Assembly: GCA_903925435.1 (NCBI GenBank) | Contig: CAIYFF010000013.1 | Location: 1 to 6,020, forward strand | Origin: an uncultured Planctomycetota bacterium | GTDB taxonomy: Bacteria; Planctomycetota; UBA1135; UBA2386 | Direction of reading: 5' to 3' | Length of the DNA: 6,020 bases | Shown here: in pieces, positions 1 through 6,020 of the stretch | Position numbering within the stretch: position 1 is the first letter of the stretch | Layout of the letters: each line of letters begins with the position of its first letter | The notes under the pieces: generated by a model | The model's input: the letters and a program-made list of their open reading frames with translations, nothing else | Told to the model about the DNA's origin: nothing | Database searches by the model: none | Translations under genes and position numbers: made by a program

Positions 1-102
1 CAGGGCAAGACGTTCTTGGACTTCTTCGCCGGCGGACACCGTGGCTTTGGCCACAAGCGCCGCGGGCGTCGCAGCAGCGACGGCGCGATCGCGGGCGACT
101 GA
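1..102 (+). CDS. C-terminal tail of an unidentified protein (5' end outside window)
   Basis: Frame 1 is open from the first base and ends at a TGA at 100-102, giving the last 33 residues of a possible protein. The piece begins with a mixed hydrophobic stretch (KTFLDFFAGG), then becomes strongly basic (HKRRGRR), and ends in Ser/Asp/Gly/Ala. Codons are GC-rich at the third position, as in the genes downstream. No family can be recognised from so short a piece. The stop codon falls inside the first unit of a degenerate repeat patch, so the reading frame may once have ended elsewhere. The alternative is that this is simply an open stretch by chance in GC-rich DNA. Confidence is limited because the start and most of the protein lie outside the window. 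Confidence 0.4.
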   Translation, partial: QGKTFLDFFAGGHRGFGHKRRGRRSSDGAIAGD

Positions 103-177
103 GTCTTCTCGGCGACTGAGGGTCTTCGCGGGCGACCTGCGCTTCGGCAACTGGGGCTTCGTCGACTGAGGTTTCGC
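94..177. repeat. Degenerate tandem repeat patch, five units of 15-20 bp
   Basis: Five imperfect units follow one another: 94-110, 111-130, 131-145, 146-160 and 161-177. They share the pattern GGCGACTGAGG-n-CTTCG; the second unit carries a few extra bases and the third and fourth are diverged. The first unit supplies the TGA stop of the upstream reading frame. The patch lies between two convergent genes (unknown tail on plus, xerD on minus). No T-tract-backed hairpin typical of an intrinsic terminator is visible here. The repeats look like slippage products rather than a mobile element; no function can be assigned. Confidence 0.4.
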
Positions 178-183
178 CGCGCG

Positions 184-216
184 GTCGCAGCGACGAGTTG
201 CCTGTCGCATCGACGA
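184..216. repeat. Pair of 13-bp direct repeats
   Basis: GTCGCAGCGACGA at 184-196 recurs as GTCGCATCGACGA at 204-216, 12 of 13 bases identical, with start-to-start spacing of 20 bp (about two helical turns). Each copy is itself close to an inverted repeat (GTCG...CGAC). It lies just beyond the stop codon of the minus-strand xerD gene. It could be a binding site for a dimeric protein, a weak 3'-end structure, or chance in GC-rich sequence. Confidence 0.25.
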
Positions 217-238
217 CCTGCGCTACCAGGCCCGCGCG

Positions 239-1123
239 TCAGCCGCGCGGATGGAAGCGAGCATGCGTCTTGCGCAGTCGCTCCGCGTCCACGTGCGTGT
301 AGACCTGCGTCGTGGCCAGCGACGCATGGCCCAGCATCTCCTGCACCGAGCGCAGGTCGGCGCCGCCGCTCACCAAGTGCGTCGCAAACGAGTGCCGCAG
401 CGCGTGGGGGGAGCAAGCCGCGTCGATGCCTGCGCGTTCGCATGCAGCGCGCACGACTTGCCAGATGCGAACGCGGTCGAGCGGGCGCCCGGTCCGCGAC
501 AAGAACAGCACGTCGCCGGGATCCTTCGCCGCGCGACTGCGCAGCAGCGGTCGCGCGGTTGCGCGGTAGGCGGCAATGCGCGCGAGCGCCTCGTCGCTGA
601 TCGGCACGAGCCGCTCTTTGTTGCCTTTGCCGAACGCGCGCAGAAGTCGTCTGTCTTCGAGGATGCTCGTCGCACGCAGGCCGCACGCTTCGCTGACGCG
701 GCAACCGGTGGCGTAGAGCACGTGCAGGATCGCGCGGTCGCGGACTGCGAGCGGGTCGTCGCCCTCGACCGCGAGCAGCAGCGCCTCGACGTTCTTCTTC
801 GACAGAGCTTTCGGCAGCTTCTGCTCGAGTCGCGGCCCGAGCAGCCCGGTGGCGATGTCTTCGTCGCAGAGGCCTTCCGCGTGGAGGAAGCGATAGAAGC
901 CGCGAATCGCGGCCGCCGCGCGTGCGACCGACGCTGGCGCTGCGGACTCCGCGAGTTCGCGCAGGTGGTCGGCGATGCGCTGGCGGATCGGCAGGTCCTG
1001 CGCTCCTTCCAACAATCGATCGACGTCGCGCCGGTAGGCCTCGACGGTGTGCGGCGACACCTGCAACTCGGCCCCGAGGTAGACGAGGAAGTCGGCGAGG
1101 AGCTGCTGGGGGCGCAGGGACAT
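239..1123 (-). CDS. xerD: Tyrosine recombinase XerC/XerD family, XerD-like
   Basis: A 294-residue site-specific tyrosine recombinase. Members of this family resolve chromosome dimers at dif sites at the division septum, normally as a XerC-XerD pair. An N-terminal SAM-like core-binding domain covers about residues 5-90 and the catalytic domain about 105-290. All active-site residues are present: Arg142 (in ATGCRVSE), Lys166 (in GKGNKERLVP), His240 and Arg243 (in PHALRHSFATHL), His266 (in MLGHAS) and the nucleophile Tyr275 (in TTQVYTHV). The GKGNKERLVP wording and the C-terminal ERLRxxHxxxHPR resemble XerD more than XerC. The ATG at 1123-1121 gives the normal family length; the frame stays open upstream, but that extension would run antisense into the next gene and has no family resemblance. 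No clear Shine-Dalgarno sequence precedes the start. It is transcribed divergently from the dksA-like/lspA cluster. No integrase-type neighbours or attachment sites are seen, which favours the housekeeping role over a phage or integron enzyme. Confidence 0.93.
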   Translation of the reverse strand: MSLRPQQLLADFLVYLGAELQVSPHTVEAYRRDVDRLLEGAQDLPIRQRIADHLRELAESAAPASVARAAAAIRGFYRFLHAEGLCDEDIATGLLGPRLEQKLPKALSKKNVEALLLAVEGDDPLAVRDRAILHVLYATGCRVSEACGLRATSILEDRRLLRAFGKGNKERLVPISDEALARIAAYRATARPLLRSRAAKDPGDVLFLSRTGRPLDRVRIWQVVRAACERAGIDAACSPHALRHSFATHLVSGGADLRSVQEMLGHASLATTQVYTHVDAERLRKTHARFHPRG

Positions 1124-1240
1124 GAAGGATCGGGCAAGGCGTCGAACTGCGACGCACAACCCGCGATGCCACAGTAGGCGGCCAGGAGCCATGGCGCGAG
1201 CAACGTCAGACCGCGGCCAAAACCCGAGCTGTGTCCGCGC

Positions 1241-1269
1241 TTGACCGCCCCATGGGGCGAGCCTACCTT
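1241..1269 (+). promoter_or_regulatory. Candidate sigma-70-type promoter for the dksA-like/lspA/pyrD cluster
   Basis: TTGACC at 1241-1246 matches the -35 consensus at five of six bases. TACCTT at 1264-1269, exactly 17 bp downstream, matches the -10 consensus at only three of six, though with the first two and last bases kept. It is the only plausible pair I see in the 232-bp divergent region between xerD and the next gene, and it would give a leader of roughly 80 nt before the ATG at 1356. The spacer is almost filled by a perfect palindrome. No promoter could be supported for xerD on the other strand. Confidence 0.4.
1246..1259. repeat. Perfect 14-bp palindrome within the promoter spacer, possible operator
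   Basis: CGCCCCATGGGGCG reads identically on both strands and occupies positions 1246-1259, between the candidate -35 and -10 boxes. A dimeric regulator bound here would block RNA polymerase directly. The symmetry stops sharply at both ends (C1245 faces A1260). A second, shorter palindrome with the same CCATGG core, GCCATGGC, lies at 1188-1195. Regulatory function is inference from position only. Confidence 0.35.
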
Positions 1270-1355
1270 CCCCGCCCCCAAACTGGGCTGCACCCGCGGT
1301 CCTGGTGGGGTTCTCGGCGTTTTCCCTCACGATCTGACCTTCCGAGTCCTGCGAC

Positions 1356-1838
1356 ATGTCCAAGCCGACCAAGACGGAATTGACCAAGTATCGCGCGCTG
1401 CTGGAGCGCCAGCTCGCATCGTTGCGCGGCGACGTCGGTTCGATGCGTGACGAGGCGCTGCGCGCCTCCGACCAGGAAGCGTCGGTGGACAACCTCGCGG
1501 ATCAGGGCACCGACAACTACGACCAGGGCTTCATGCTCGGTCTGATCGAGAACGAGGACGAGACGATCCAACACATCGAGGAAGCCCTCGATCGCATCGA
1601 CGGCAAGGGCGACTGGGAGTTCGGCGTCTGCCCGATGTGCTTGGAAGAGGCCGAAAACGCCAAGAAGAAGGACGCGGCCAAGAAGGACAGCGCCAAGAAG
1701 GCTGCCGCGAAGAAGCCTGCGAAGCCCGCGGCGAAGACCGATGCCTGGATCCCGAAGCCTCGCCTCGAATACCTGCCGTGGGCGCGCTACTGCGTGCGCC
1801 ACCAAGAGGCCGAAGAGCGCAACCGCGACAGCGCCTGA
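1356..1838 (+). CDS. TraR/DksA-family zinc-finger protein with Lys/Ala-rich insertion in the finger
   Basis: A 160-residue protein of the TraR/DksA family; family members act in the RNA polymerase secondary channel, often with ppGpp, to adjust transcription initiation. Residues 1-35 are likely helical, and residues 45-85 carry the family-like segment ADQGTDNY followed by FMLGLIENEDETIQHIEEAL. The zinc finger begins with Cys92 and Cys95 (VCPMC) and resumes at RLEYLPWARYC with Cys146 and His149, so the fourth ligand appears to be His instead of Cys. In E. coli DksA the two cysteine pairs are 17 residues apart; here 50 residues separate them because a Lys/Ala-rich segment, about residues 99-128, is inserted. 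That segment looks like a histone-H1-type tail and could bind nucleic acid. No strong Shine-Dalgarno precedes the ATG. lspA starts 5 nt after the stop. Family membership is well supported; the exact role is not, so no symbol is given. Confidence 0.9.
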   Translation: MSKPTKTELTKYRALLERQLASLRGDVGSMRDEALRASDQEASVDNLADQGTDNYDQGFMLGLIENEDETIQHIEEALDRIDGKGDWEFGVCPMCLEEAENAKKKDAAKKDSAKKAAAKKPAKPAAKTDAWIPKPRLEYLPWARYCVRHQEAEERNRDSA

Positions 1839-1843
1839 GCCTC

Positions 1844-2470
1844 ATGGGCGGCGTTGGAGGCGCGGACCCTCGGGCCGCAGGGACGTCGGATTCGACGCCG
1901 GCGGATTTGAAGCAACCGCTGCGGTGGTTCGAGGGCAAGGCTCGCTTTTGGTGGCCTTGGCCGCTGCTTGTGGCCCTCGACTTGTGGAGCAAGCACGCGG
2001 CGTTTGTGTGGATGGAGCAGCGCTACGCCAATGAATCGGCGCGCCATCTCGTGTTTGCGACGGACCTGCTGCGGTTCGACCTCGTCACCTGGGAGAACCC
2101 GGGCACGATCTGGGGCCTGTTCGGCGACGGCACGATTGCACTGATGGTCCTGCGCTGCTTTGCGGTGTTCGGGTTGCTGTGGTTCGTCGCAGCGACGCCG
2201 GCGCAAAAGCGGCTCCAACTCTCGGTGCTATCGCTGATCTTCGCGGGCGCGATCGGCAACCTGTACGACAACTTCACGCGCTCGGACGCGGACCCTGCGC
2301 GGTCGGTGCGCGACTTCCTGTTCTTCTCGGGCAAGTGGCCGGTCGAATGGGGCTTTCCCGCCTTCAACGTCGCGGACTCGTGCATCACGGTTGGCGCCTT
2401 CGGGCTCCTCTTGATGATGGTGCAGGAGGATCGCGCGGCGCAGAAGGCCAAGAAGAAGGTATCCTCCTGA
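1844..2470 (+). CDS. lspA: Lipoprotein signal peptidase (signal peptidase II)
   Basis: A 208-residue inner-membrane aspartyl protease that removes the signal peptide of prolipoproteins after diacylglyceryl transfer to the lipobox cysteine. The conserved family blocks appear in order: DLWSK at 46-50, NPGTIWGLF at 85-93, GAIGNLYDN at 135-143 with catalytic Asp142, and FNVADSCITVG at 174-184 with catalytic Asp178. Four membrane segments fit at about 35-55, 96-116, 124-140 and 176-193. The usual GNLIDR block reads GNLYDN here, and the segment between the two catalytic aspartates is longer than in E. coli LspA. The N-terminus carries about 30 extra soluble residues and the C-terminus a lysine-rich cytosolic tail; E. 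coli LspA has 164 residues. The ATG at 1844 is the first in-frame start after the upstream gene's stop; its Shine-Dalgarno is weak, suggesting coupling to upstream translation. pyrD begins 2 nt after the stop. Confidence 0.93.
   Translation: MGGVGGADPRAAGTSDSTPADLKQPLRWFEGKARFWWPWPLLVALDLWSKHAAFVWMEQRYANESARHLVFATDLLRFDLVTWENPGTIWGLFGDGTIALMVLRCFAVFGLLWFVAATPAQKRLQLSVLSLIFAGAIGNLYDNFTRSDADPARSVRDFLFFSGKWPVEWGFPAFNVADSCITVGAFGLLLMMVQEDRAAQKAKKKVSS
2423..2469 (+). repeat. Inverted repeat across the lspA/pyrD junction
   Basis: CAGGAGGAT at 2423-2431 and ATCCTCCTG at 2461-2469 are perfect 9-bp reverse complements separated by 29 nt. The right arm covers the lspA stop codon and ends 3 nt before the pyrD GTG. 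The loop contains the likely pyrD Shine-Dalgarno, GAAGGT at 2455-2460. Ribosomes finishing lspA would open such a stem, so it could couple pyrD translation to lspA. This is inference from position; it may be chance. Confidence 0.3.
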
Positions 2471-2472
2471 AC

Positions 2473-3480
2473 GTGCCGGACTCCTGCGGCTCCTCCTTGT
2501 TGCAGACCTCCATCGGTCCGCTCCAACTCGCCAACCCCGTCCTCAGCGCCTCGGGCACTTACGGATCGGGTTGGGAAGCGCGCGACTTCTCGCCGTTGTC
2601 GCGCGTCGGCGCGCTCGTCTCCAAGACGGTCACGGTGAAGCCACGGCACGGCAACCCGCCGCCGCGCATCGCCGAGACGCCGTCCGGCATGCTCAATTCG
2701 ATCGGGCTCGAGAACAAAGGCGCCGACTACTTCCTCGCGGAAACGCTGCCGCGCATGAAGACGTTGTGCCCGCGCATCGTGATCAACATCGGCGGCGAGG
2801 CGGTCGACGAGTTCGTCGAGTTGGCCGAGCGCTTCTGCCAGGCCGGAGTCGATGCGCTCGAGGTCAACCTGTCGTGCCCCAACGTGCAGGAAGGTCGGCT
2901 GTTGTTCTCGACCGACGCGCGGATGTGCGAGCGGGCCGTCGCCGCAGTGAAGCGGGTCGCGAACGTTCCGGTGTTTGCCAAGCTCTCGCCGAACGTGACC
3001 GACATCGTTTCGATCGCCAAGGGCGCGGAGCAGGGCGGAGCCGATGGCATCACGGCGATCAACACGCTGATCGGCATGGCGGTCGACTGGCGCAAGCGGA
3101 AGCCGATTCTGGGCCGCGGCATCGGCGGGCTGTCCGGTCCGGCGATCAAGCCCGTTGCCTTGCGCATGGTGCACGAGATCAGCCGCGCGGTGCGCATCCC
3201 GGTCATCGGCGTCGGTGGCGCGCGCACGGCAGAGGACGTGTTGGAGTTCGTCTGCGCGGGAGCCAGCGCGGTCGAAGTCGGCACTGCGGCATTCGTGGAT
3301 CCGGCGGTGTTGGTCGGCGTGGTCGACGACCTCGCGCGACTGCTCGCAGGCGCCAACACTTCGATCGCGGAACTGCGTGGGTCGCTCGCAGCGCCAATCG
3401 CGGCGCAAGCAAGCCACGCGCCAACGCAGGGCGCATGCCCGGCGCCGCAGCGCGGAGCTGAAGGAGCCGCATCGCGATGA
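2473..3480 (+). CDS. pyrD: Dihydroorotate dehydrogenase, class 1B catalytic subunit
   Basis: A 335-residue FMN enzyme that oxidises dihydroorotate to orotate in pyrimidine synthesis. With GTG 2473 as residue 1, the active-site elements are Lys51 (SKTVT), Asn75 (GMLNSIGLEN), Asn132 and Asn137 around the catalytic-base Cys135 (NLSCPN), Lys170 (FAKLSPN) and Asn197 (INT). FMN phosphate contacts are expected in IGVGG at 245-249 and VGTA at 269-272. The block GMAVDWRKRKPILG followed by GGLSGPAIKPVALRMV is typical of class 1B, which normally pairs with the iron-sulfur/FAD subunit PyrK for NAD-linked oxidation. pyrK is not in this window. The start is not certain: GTG 2473 has GAAGGT 12 nt upstream, while in-frame TTG codons at 2497 and 2500 would sit closer to the usual family N-terminus. 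Residues after about 305 form a low-complexity Ala/Pro tail beyond the normal fold. The stop overlaps the next start as ATGA. Confidence 0.93.
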   Translation: MPDSCGSSLLQTSIGPLQLANPVLSASGTYGSGWEARDFSPLSRVGALVSKTVTVKPRHGNPPPRIAETPSGMLNSIGLENKGADYFLAETLPRMKTLCPRIVINIGGEAVDEFVELAERFCQAGVDALEVNLSCPNVQEGRLLFSTDARMCERAVAAVKRVANVPVFAKLSPNVTDIVSIAKGAEQGGADGITAINTLIGMAVDWRKRKPILGRGIGGLSGPAIKPVALRMVHEISRAVRIPVIGVGGARTAEDVLEFVCAGASAVEVGTAAFVDPAVLVGVVDDLARLLAGANTSIAELRGSLAAPIAAQASHAPTQGACPAPQRGAEGAASR

Positions 3481-4322
3481 GGCTCGAGGCGCTGCTCCCG
3501 GAGACCGTCGCCGCCGCGATCGCCCTGTATCAGGAGATCGCCTACGGCACGCAGTCTCGGGCGCGGCGAGCGCCGGACTTGTCCTCGATGGCGGGCAAGG
3601 ACACGGCGGGCATGCTCGCAATGTTCCAGAAGGAACGCATCGAGCCTGTGCCTGGGCACCCGTGCGTCCGATACAGCCTGCGCCTTGGCAACCGCAACTA
3701 CCCGTTCATGAAGCTCGTGCTGCAAGAGCACTTGGTGGCGGGCGAGTTCTTCTTCGCGGTCGACACGCACGACCAGATGGACATCAAGCCGGACTTCCCT
3801 GACTACGAGTCGTGGATGGCCGTGCGTCGATTCAATCGCGAGATGAAGCAGCGCATCGAGGAAGCGTTCGATCGACGCGGTCTCGACACCGCGGCCTGCT
3901 TGCGTCGAGCCCTTCACGATCGCTGCGTCGCCGCCGCGAATGACGCGGAGAGTCGCGGCACCGTGTTGATTGTAGACGACGAAGTCGACCTCGCGGACGC
4001 GGTCGAACTGCTGCTGCAATCCCGGGGATTCCGCACGGTCAAGATCCACGACGGCAGGTCGGCGGTTGCGGCGGTCACGTCGCTGTTGCCGACCTTCGTG
4101 TTGCTCGACTACGAGTTGCCTGAGCTCGACGGGCTCCAGGTGATCGCGCAGCTGCGAAGCAACCCGGCGACGCAGGGCATCCCGATCCTGCTGTCGAGCG
4201 CGGCGCAGGTGGCGCTCGAGGACATCCGCAAGGCGGATGGGTTCTTGGCGAAGCCGTTTCAGGAAAGTCTGCTTCACGAGATGGTGGACCGGATCCTGCG
4301 TTCGCGCGAGGTGCCGAGGTGA
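3477..4322 (+). CDS. Protein with unrecognised N-terminal domain and C-terminal response-regulator receiver domain
   Basis: A 281-residue protein. Residues about 160-278 form a CheY-like receiver domain: acidic pair Asp167-Asp168 (LIVDDE), phosphoacceptor Asp211 (FVLLDYELPELDG), switch residue Ser240 or Ser241 (ILLSSA) and Lys259 (FLAKPF), all the residues needed for phosphorylation. Residues 1-150 belong to no family I recognise. That part contains a conserved-looking core at about 64-135, with motifs RLGNRNYPFMKL, GEFFFAVDTHDQ and FPDYESWMAVRRFN, rich in aromatic and acidic residues and ending in a charged helix. Most response regulators carry the receiver at the N-terminus, so the order is reversed. 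No DNA-binding output domain is visible and no histidine kinase lies in the window. AAGGAG at 3461-3466 sits 10 nt before the ATG, and the start overlaps the pyrD stop by 4 nt. The protein is probably cytosolic: no signal or membrane segment is seen. Confidence 0.88.
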   Translation: MRLEALLPETVAAAIALYQEIAYGTQSRARRAPDLSSMAGKDTAGMLAMFQKERIEPVPGHPCVRYSLRLGNRNYPFMKLVLQEHLVAGEFFFAVDTHDQMDIKPDFPDYESWMAVRRFNREMKQRIEEAFDRRGLDTAACLRRALHDRCVAAANDAESRGTVLIVDDEVDLADAVELLLQSRGFRTVKIHDGRSAVAAVTSLLPTFVLLDYELPELDGLQVIAQLRSNPATQGIPILLSSAAQVALEDIRKADGFLAKPFQESLLHEMVDRILRSREVPR

Positions 4323-4594
4323 TCGGCTTCCTGCTCGCGCTGGCGCTCGTGATCGGGTGCCCATCTGTCGGCCGCGCGAACGAACGCGCGCCAATCGCGG
4401 TCGCCATGTGCGTCGAGGCGATCGCCGCGGCGCCAAAGTCTGCCGCGATCTGCGGCACCAACGTGTCGGCGCCCGCATTCGTGGCGTGCTTCGACTCGCC
4501 GCGAACACTTCGTCGTTGCTTGGATCTGCGTTGCGGTGGCCTGCCGCAACCGCGCGCGCCGGACGCGCCGTCCGCGCTGCTTCGACTCGGCTGA
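4319..4594 (+). CDS. Small predicted exported protein upstream of secA
   Basis: A 91-residue ORF starting at a GTG that overlaps the preceding TGA (GTGA); GAGG at 4308-4311 is 7 nt upstream of it. Residues 3-12 are strongly hydrophobic (FLLALALVIG), and a signal peptide could be cut after Ala20 (VGRA/NE). Alternatively VIGC at 11-14 matches a lipobox, with Cys14 lipidated. Either way the n-region lacks the usual Lys/Arg, which weakens the prediction. The mature part has five cysteines (31, 45, 57, 67, 72), which could form disulfides after export. The C-terminus is Pro/Ala/Arg-rich and contains Arg79-Ala80-Pro81-Asp82, ten residues from the end. No family is recognised. It lies 153 nt before secA, where known secretion monitors such as SecM are encoded. 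Coupled start, Shine-Dalgarno and hydrophobic N-terminus support a real gene; the arrest-peptide role is a hypothesis. Confidence 0.6.
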   Translation: MIGFLLALALVIGCPSVGRANERAPIAVAMCVEAIAAAPKSAAICGTNVSAPAFVACFDSPRTLRRCLDLRCGGLPQPRAPDAPSALLRLG

Positions 4595-4715
4595 GGCTCC
4601 TGCGCTCCTGCGCACGGGCTGGCTGGGCAGTTGCAGCGTGCGCAGTGGAGCGAGTTCCTCCGTTGCCGCGGCCGCGGTGGGGAGCGCGCAGGACGATCCG
4701 GTTTCAGGCCGCCGC

Positions 4716-4732
4716 GCGGGCACGTTGCCCGC
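4716..4732 (+). promoter_or_regulatory. Hairpin just upstream of the secA ribosome binding site
   Basis: GCGGGCA (4716-4722) and TGCCCGC (4726-4732) form a perfect 7-bp GC-rich stem with a 3-nt CGT loop. It ends 3 nt before the secA Shine-Dalgarno and has no following T-tract, so an intrinsic terminator is unlikely. It could hold the leader in a fixed shape or modulate access of the ribosome to secA. The 153-nt spacer also contains the 12-bp palindrome CCGCGGCCGCGG at 4666-4677; no convincing promoter was seen. Confidence 0.35.
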
Positions 4733-4735
4733 AGT

Positions 4736-4740
4736 GAAGG
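4736..4740 (+). promoter_or_regulatory. secA Shine-Dalgarno sequence
   Basis: GAAGG at 4736-4740 is 7 nt before the ATG at 4748, a standard spacing, and fixes the secA start. Confidence 0.7.
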
Positions 4741-4747
4741 TGCACAG

Positions 4748-6020
<1,273 letters not shown>

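Noticed and set aside
239..1123. The tyrosine recombinase considered as a phage or mobile-element integrase.
   Set aside because: Length, motif wording and housekeeping neighbours match chromosomal XerD; no tRNA, attachment-site repeats or phage genes are present in the window.
1124..1293. Minus-strand frame from 1293 with a hydrophobic stretch and an IAGC lipobox-like motif, resembling a lipoprotein signal.
   Set aside because: It continues into xerD out of frame as a Ser/Pro/Arg-rich shadow translation with no domain; the signal-like part is probably chance.
239..1492. The xerD frame stays open upstream to an ATG at 1492, giving a 417-residue version.
   Set aside because: The extra 123 residues have no resemblance to the recombinase family, run antisense into the dksA-like gene, and would exceed the normal family length; ATG 1123 gives a standard XerD.
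4666..4677. 12-bp palindrome CCGCGGCCGCGG in the secA leader.
   Set aside because: Composed only of G and C in a GC-rich region with no nearby promoter elements; chance is a sufficient explanation.
4716..4732. Hairpin considered as an intrinsic terminator before secA.
   Set aside because: No T-tract follows; the secA Shine-Dalgarno and start codon come directly after it.

Overview
The window is a compact, GC-rich bacterial chromosome segment carrying housekeeping genes. The gene set (a TraR/DksA-type zinc-finger protein directly followed by lspA, a class 1B pyrD, and secA) together with the style of the proteins is compatible with Planctomycetota or a similar high-GC Gram-negative lineage. 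No rRNA or phylogenetic marker was compared, so the taxon is an inference. No RNA gene, insertion sequence, CRISPR array or prophage gene was seen.

Layout. Bases 1-102 look like the tail of a plus-strand gene of unknown identity. It runs into a short patch of degenerate 15-20 bp repeats and a convergent intergenic stretch (103-238). On the minus strand, 239-1123 encodes a XerC/XerD-type tyrosine recombinase, closest to XerD in motif wording. A divergent intergenic region (1124-1355) holds a candidate promoter whose spacer contains a perfect 14-bp palindrome. From 1356 on, everything reads on the plus strand and is tightly packed: a DksA-like zinc-finger protein (1356-1838), lspA (1844-2470), pyrD (2473-3480), a protein with an unrecognised N-terminal domain and a C-terminal receiver domain (3477-4322), a small predicted exported protein (4319-4594), and secA (4748 to beyond the window end). 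Gaps within the cluster are 5 and 2 nt, then two 4-nt stop/start overlaps (ATGA and GTGA), which suggests one translationally coupled operon. The only larger gap is 153 nt before secA.

How the genes relate. LspA trims prolipoproteins after Sec export and SecA powers Sec export, so two steps of envelope protein traffic share this cluster. PyrD supplies pyrimidines. The DksA-like protein and the receiver-domain protein are candidate regulators. The most intriguing point is the small exported ORF just upstream of secA. It has an N-terminal hydrophobic signal and an Arg-Ala-Pro-Asp motif 10 residues before its stop, and a hairpin lies beside the secA ribosome binding site. That arrangement resembles the SecM and ApdA/ApdP secretion monitors, which are arrest peptides encoded upstream of sec genes. 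This is a hypothesis only. A second oddity is a lysine/alanine-rich insertion placed inside the zinc finger of the DksA-like protein.
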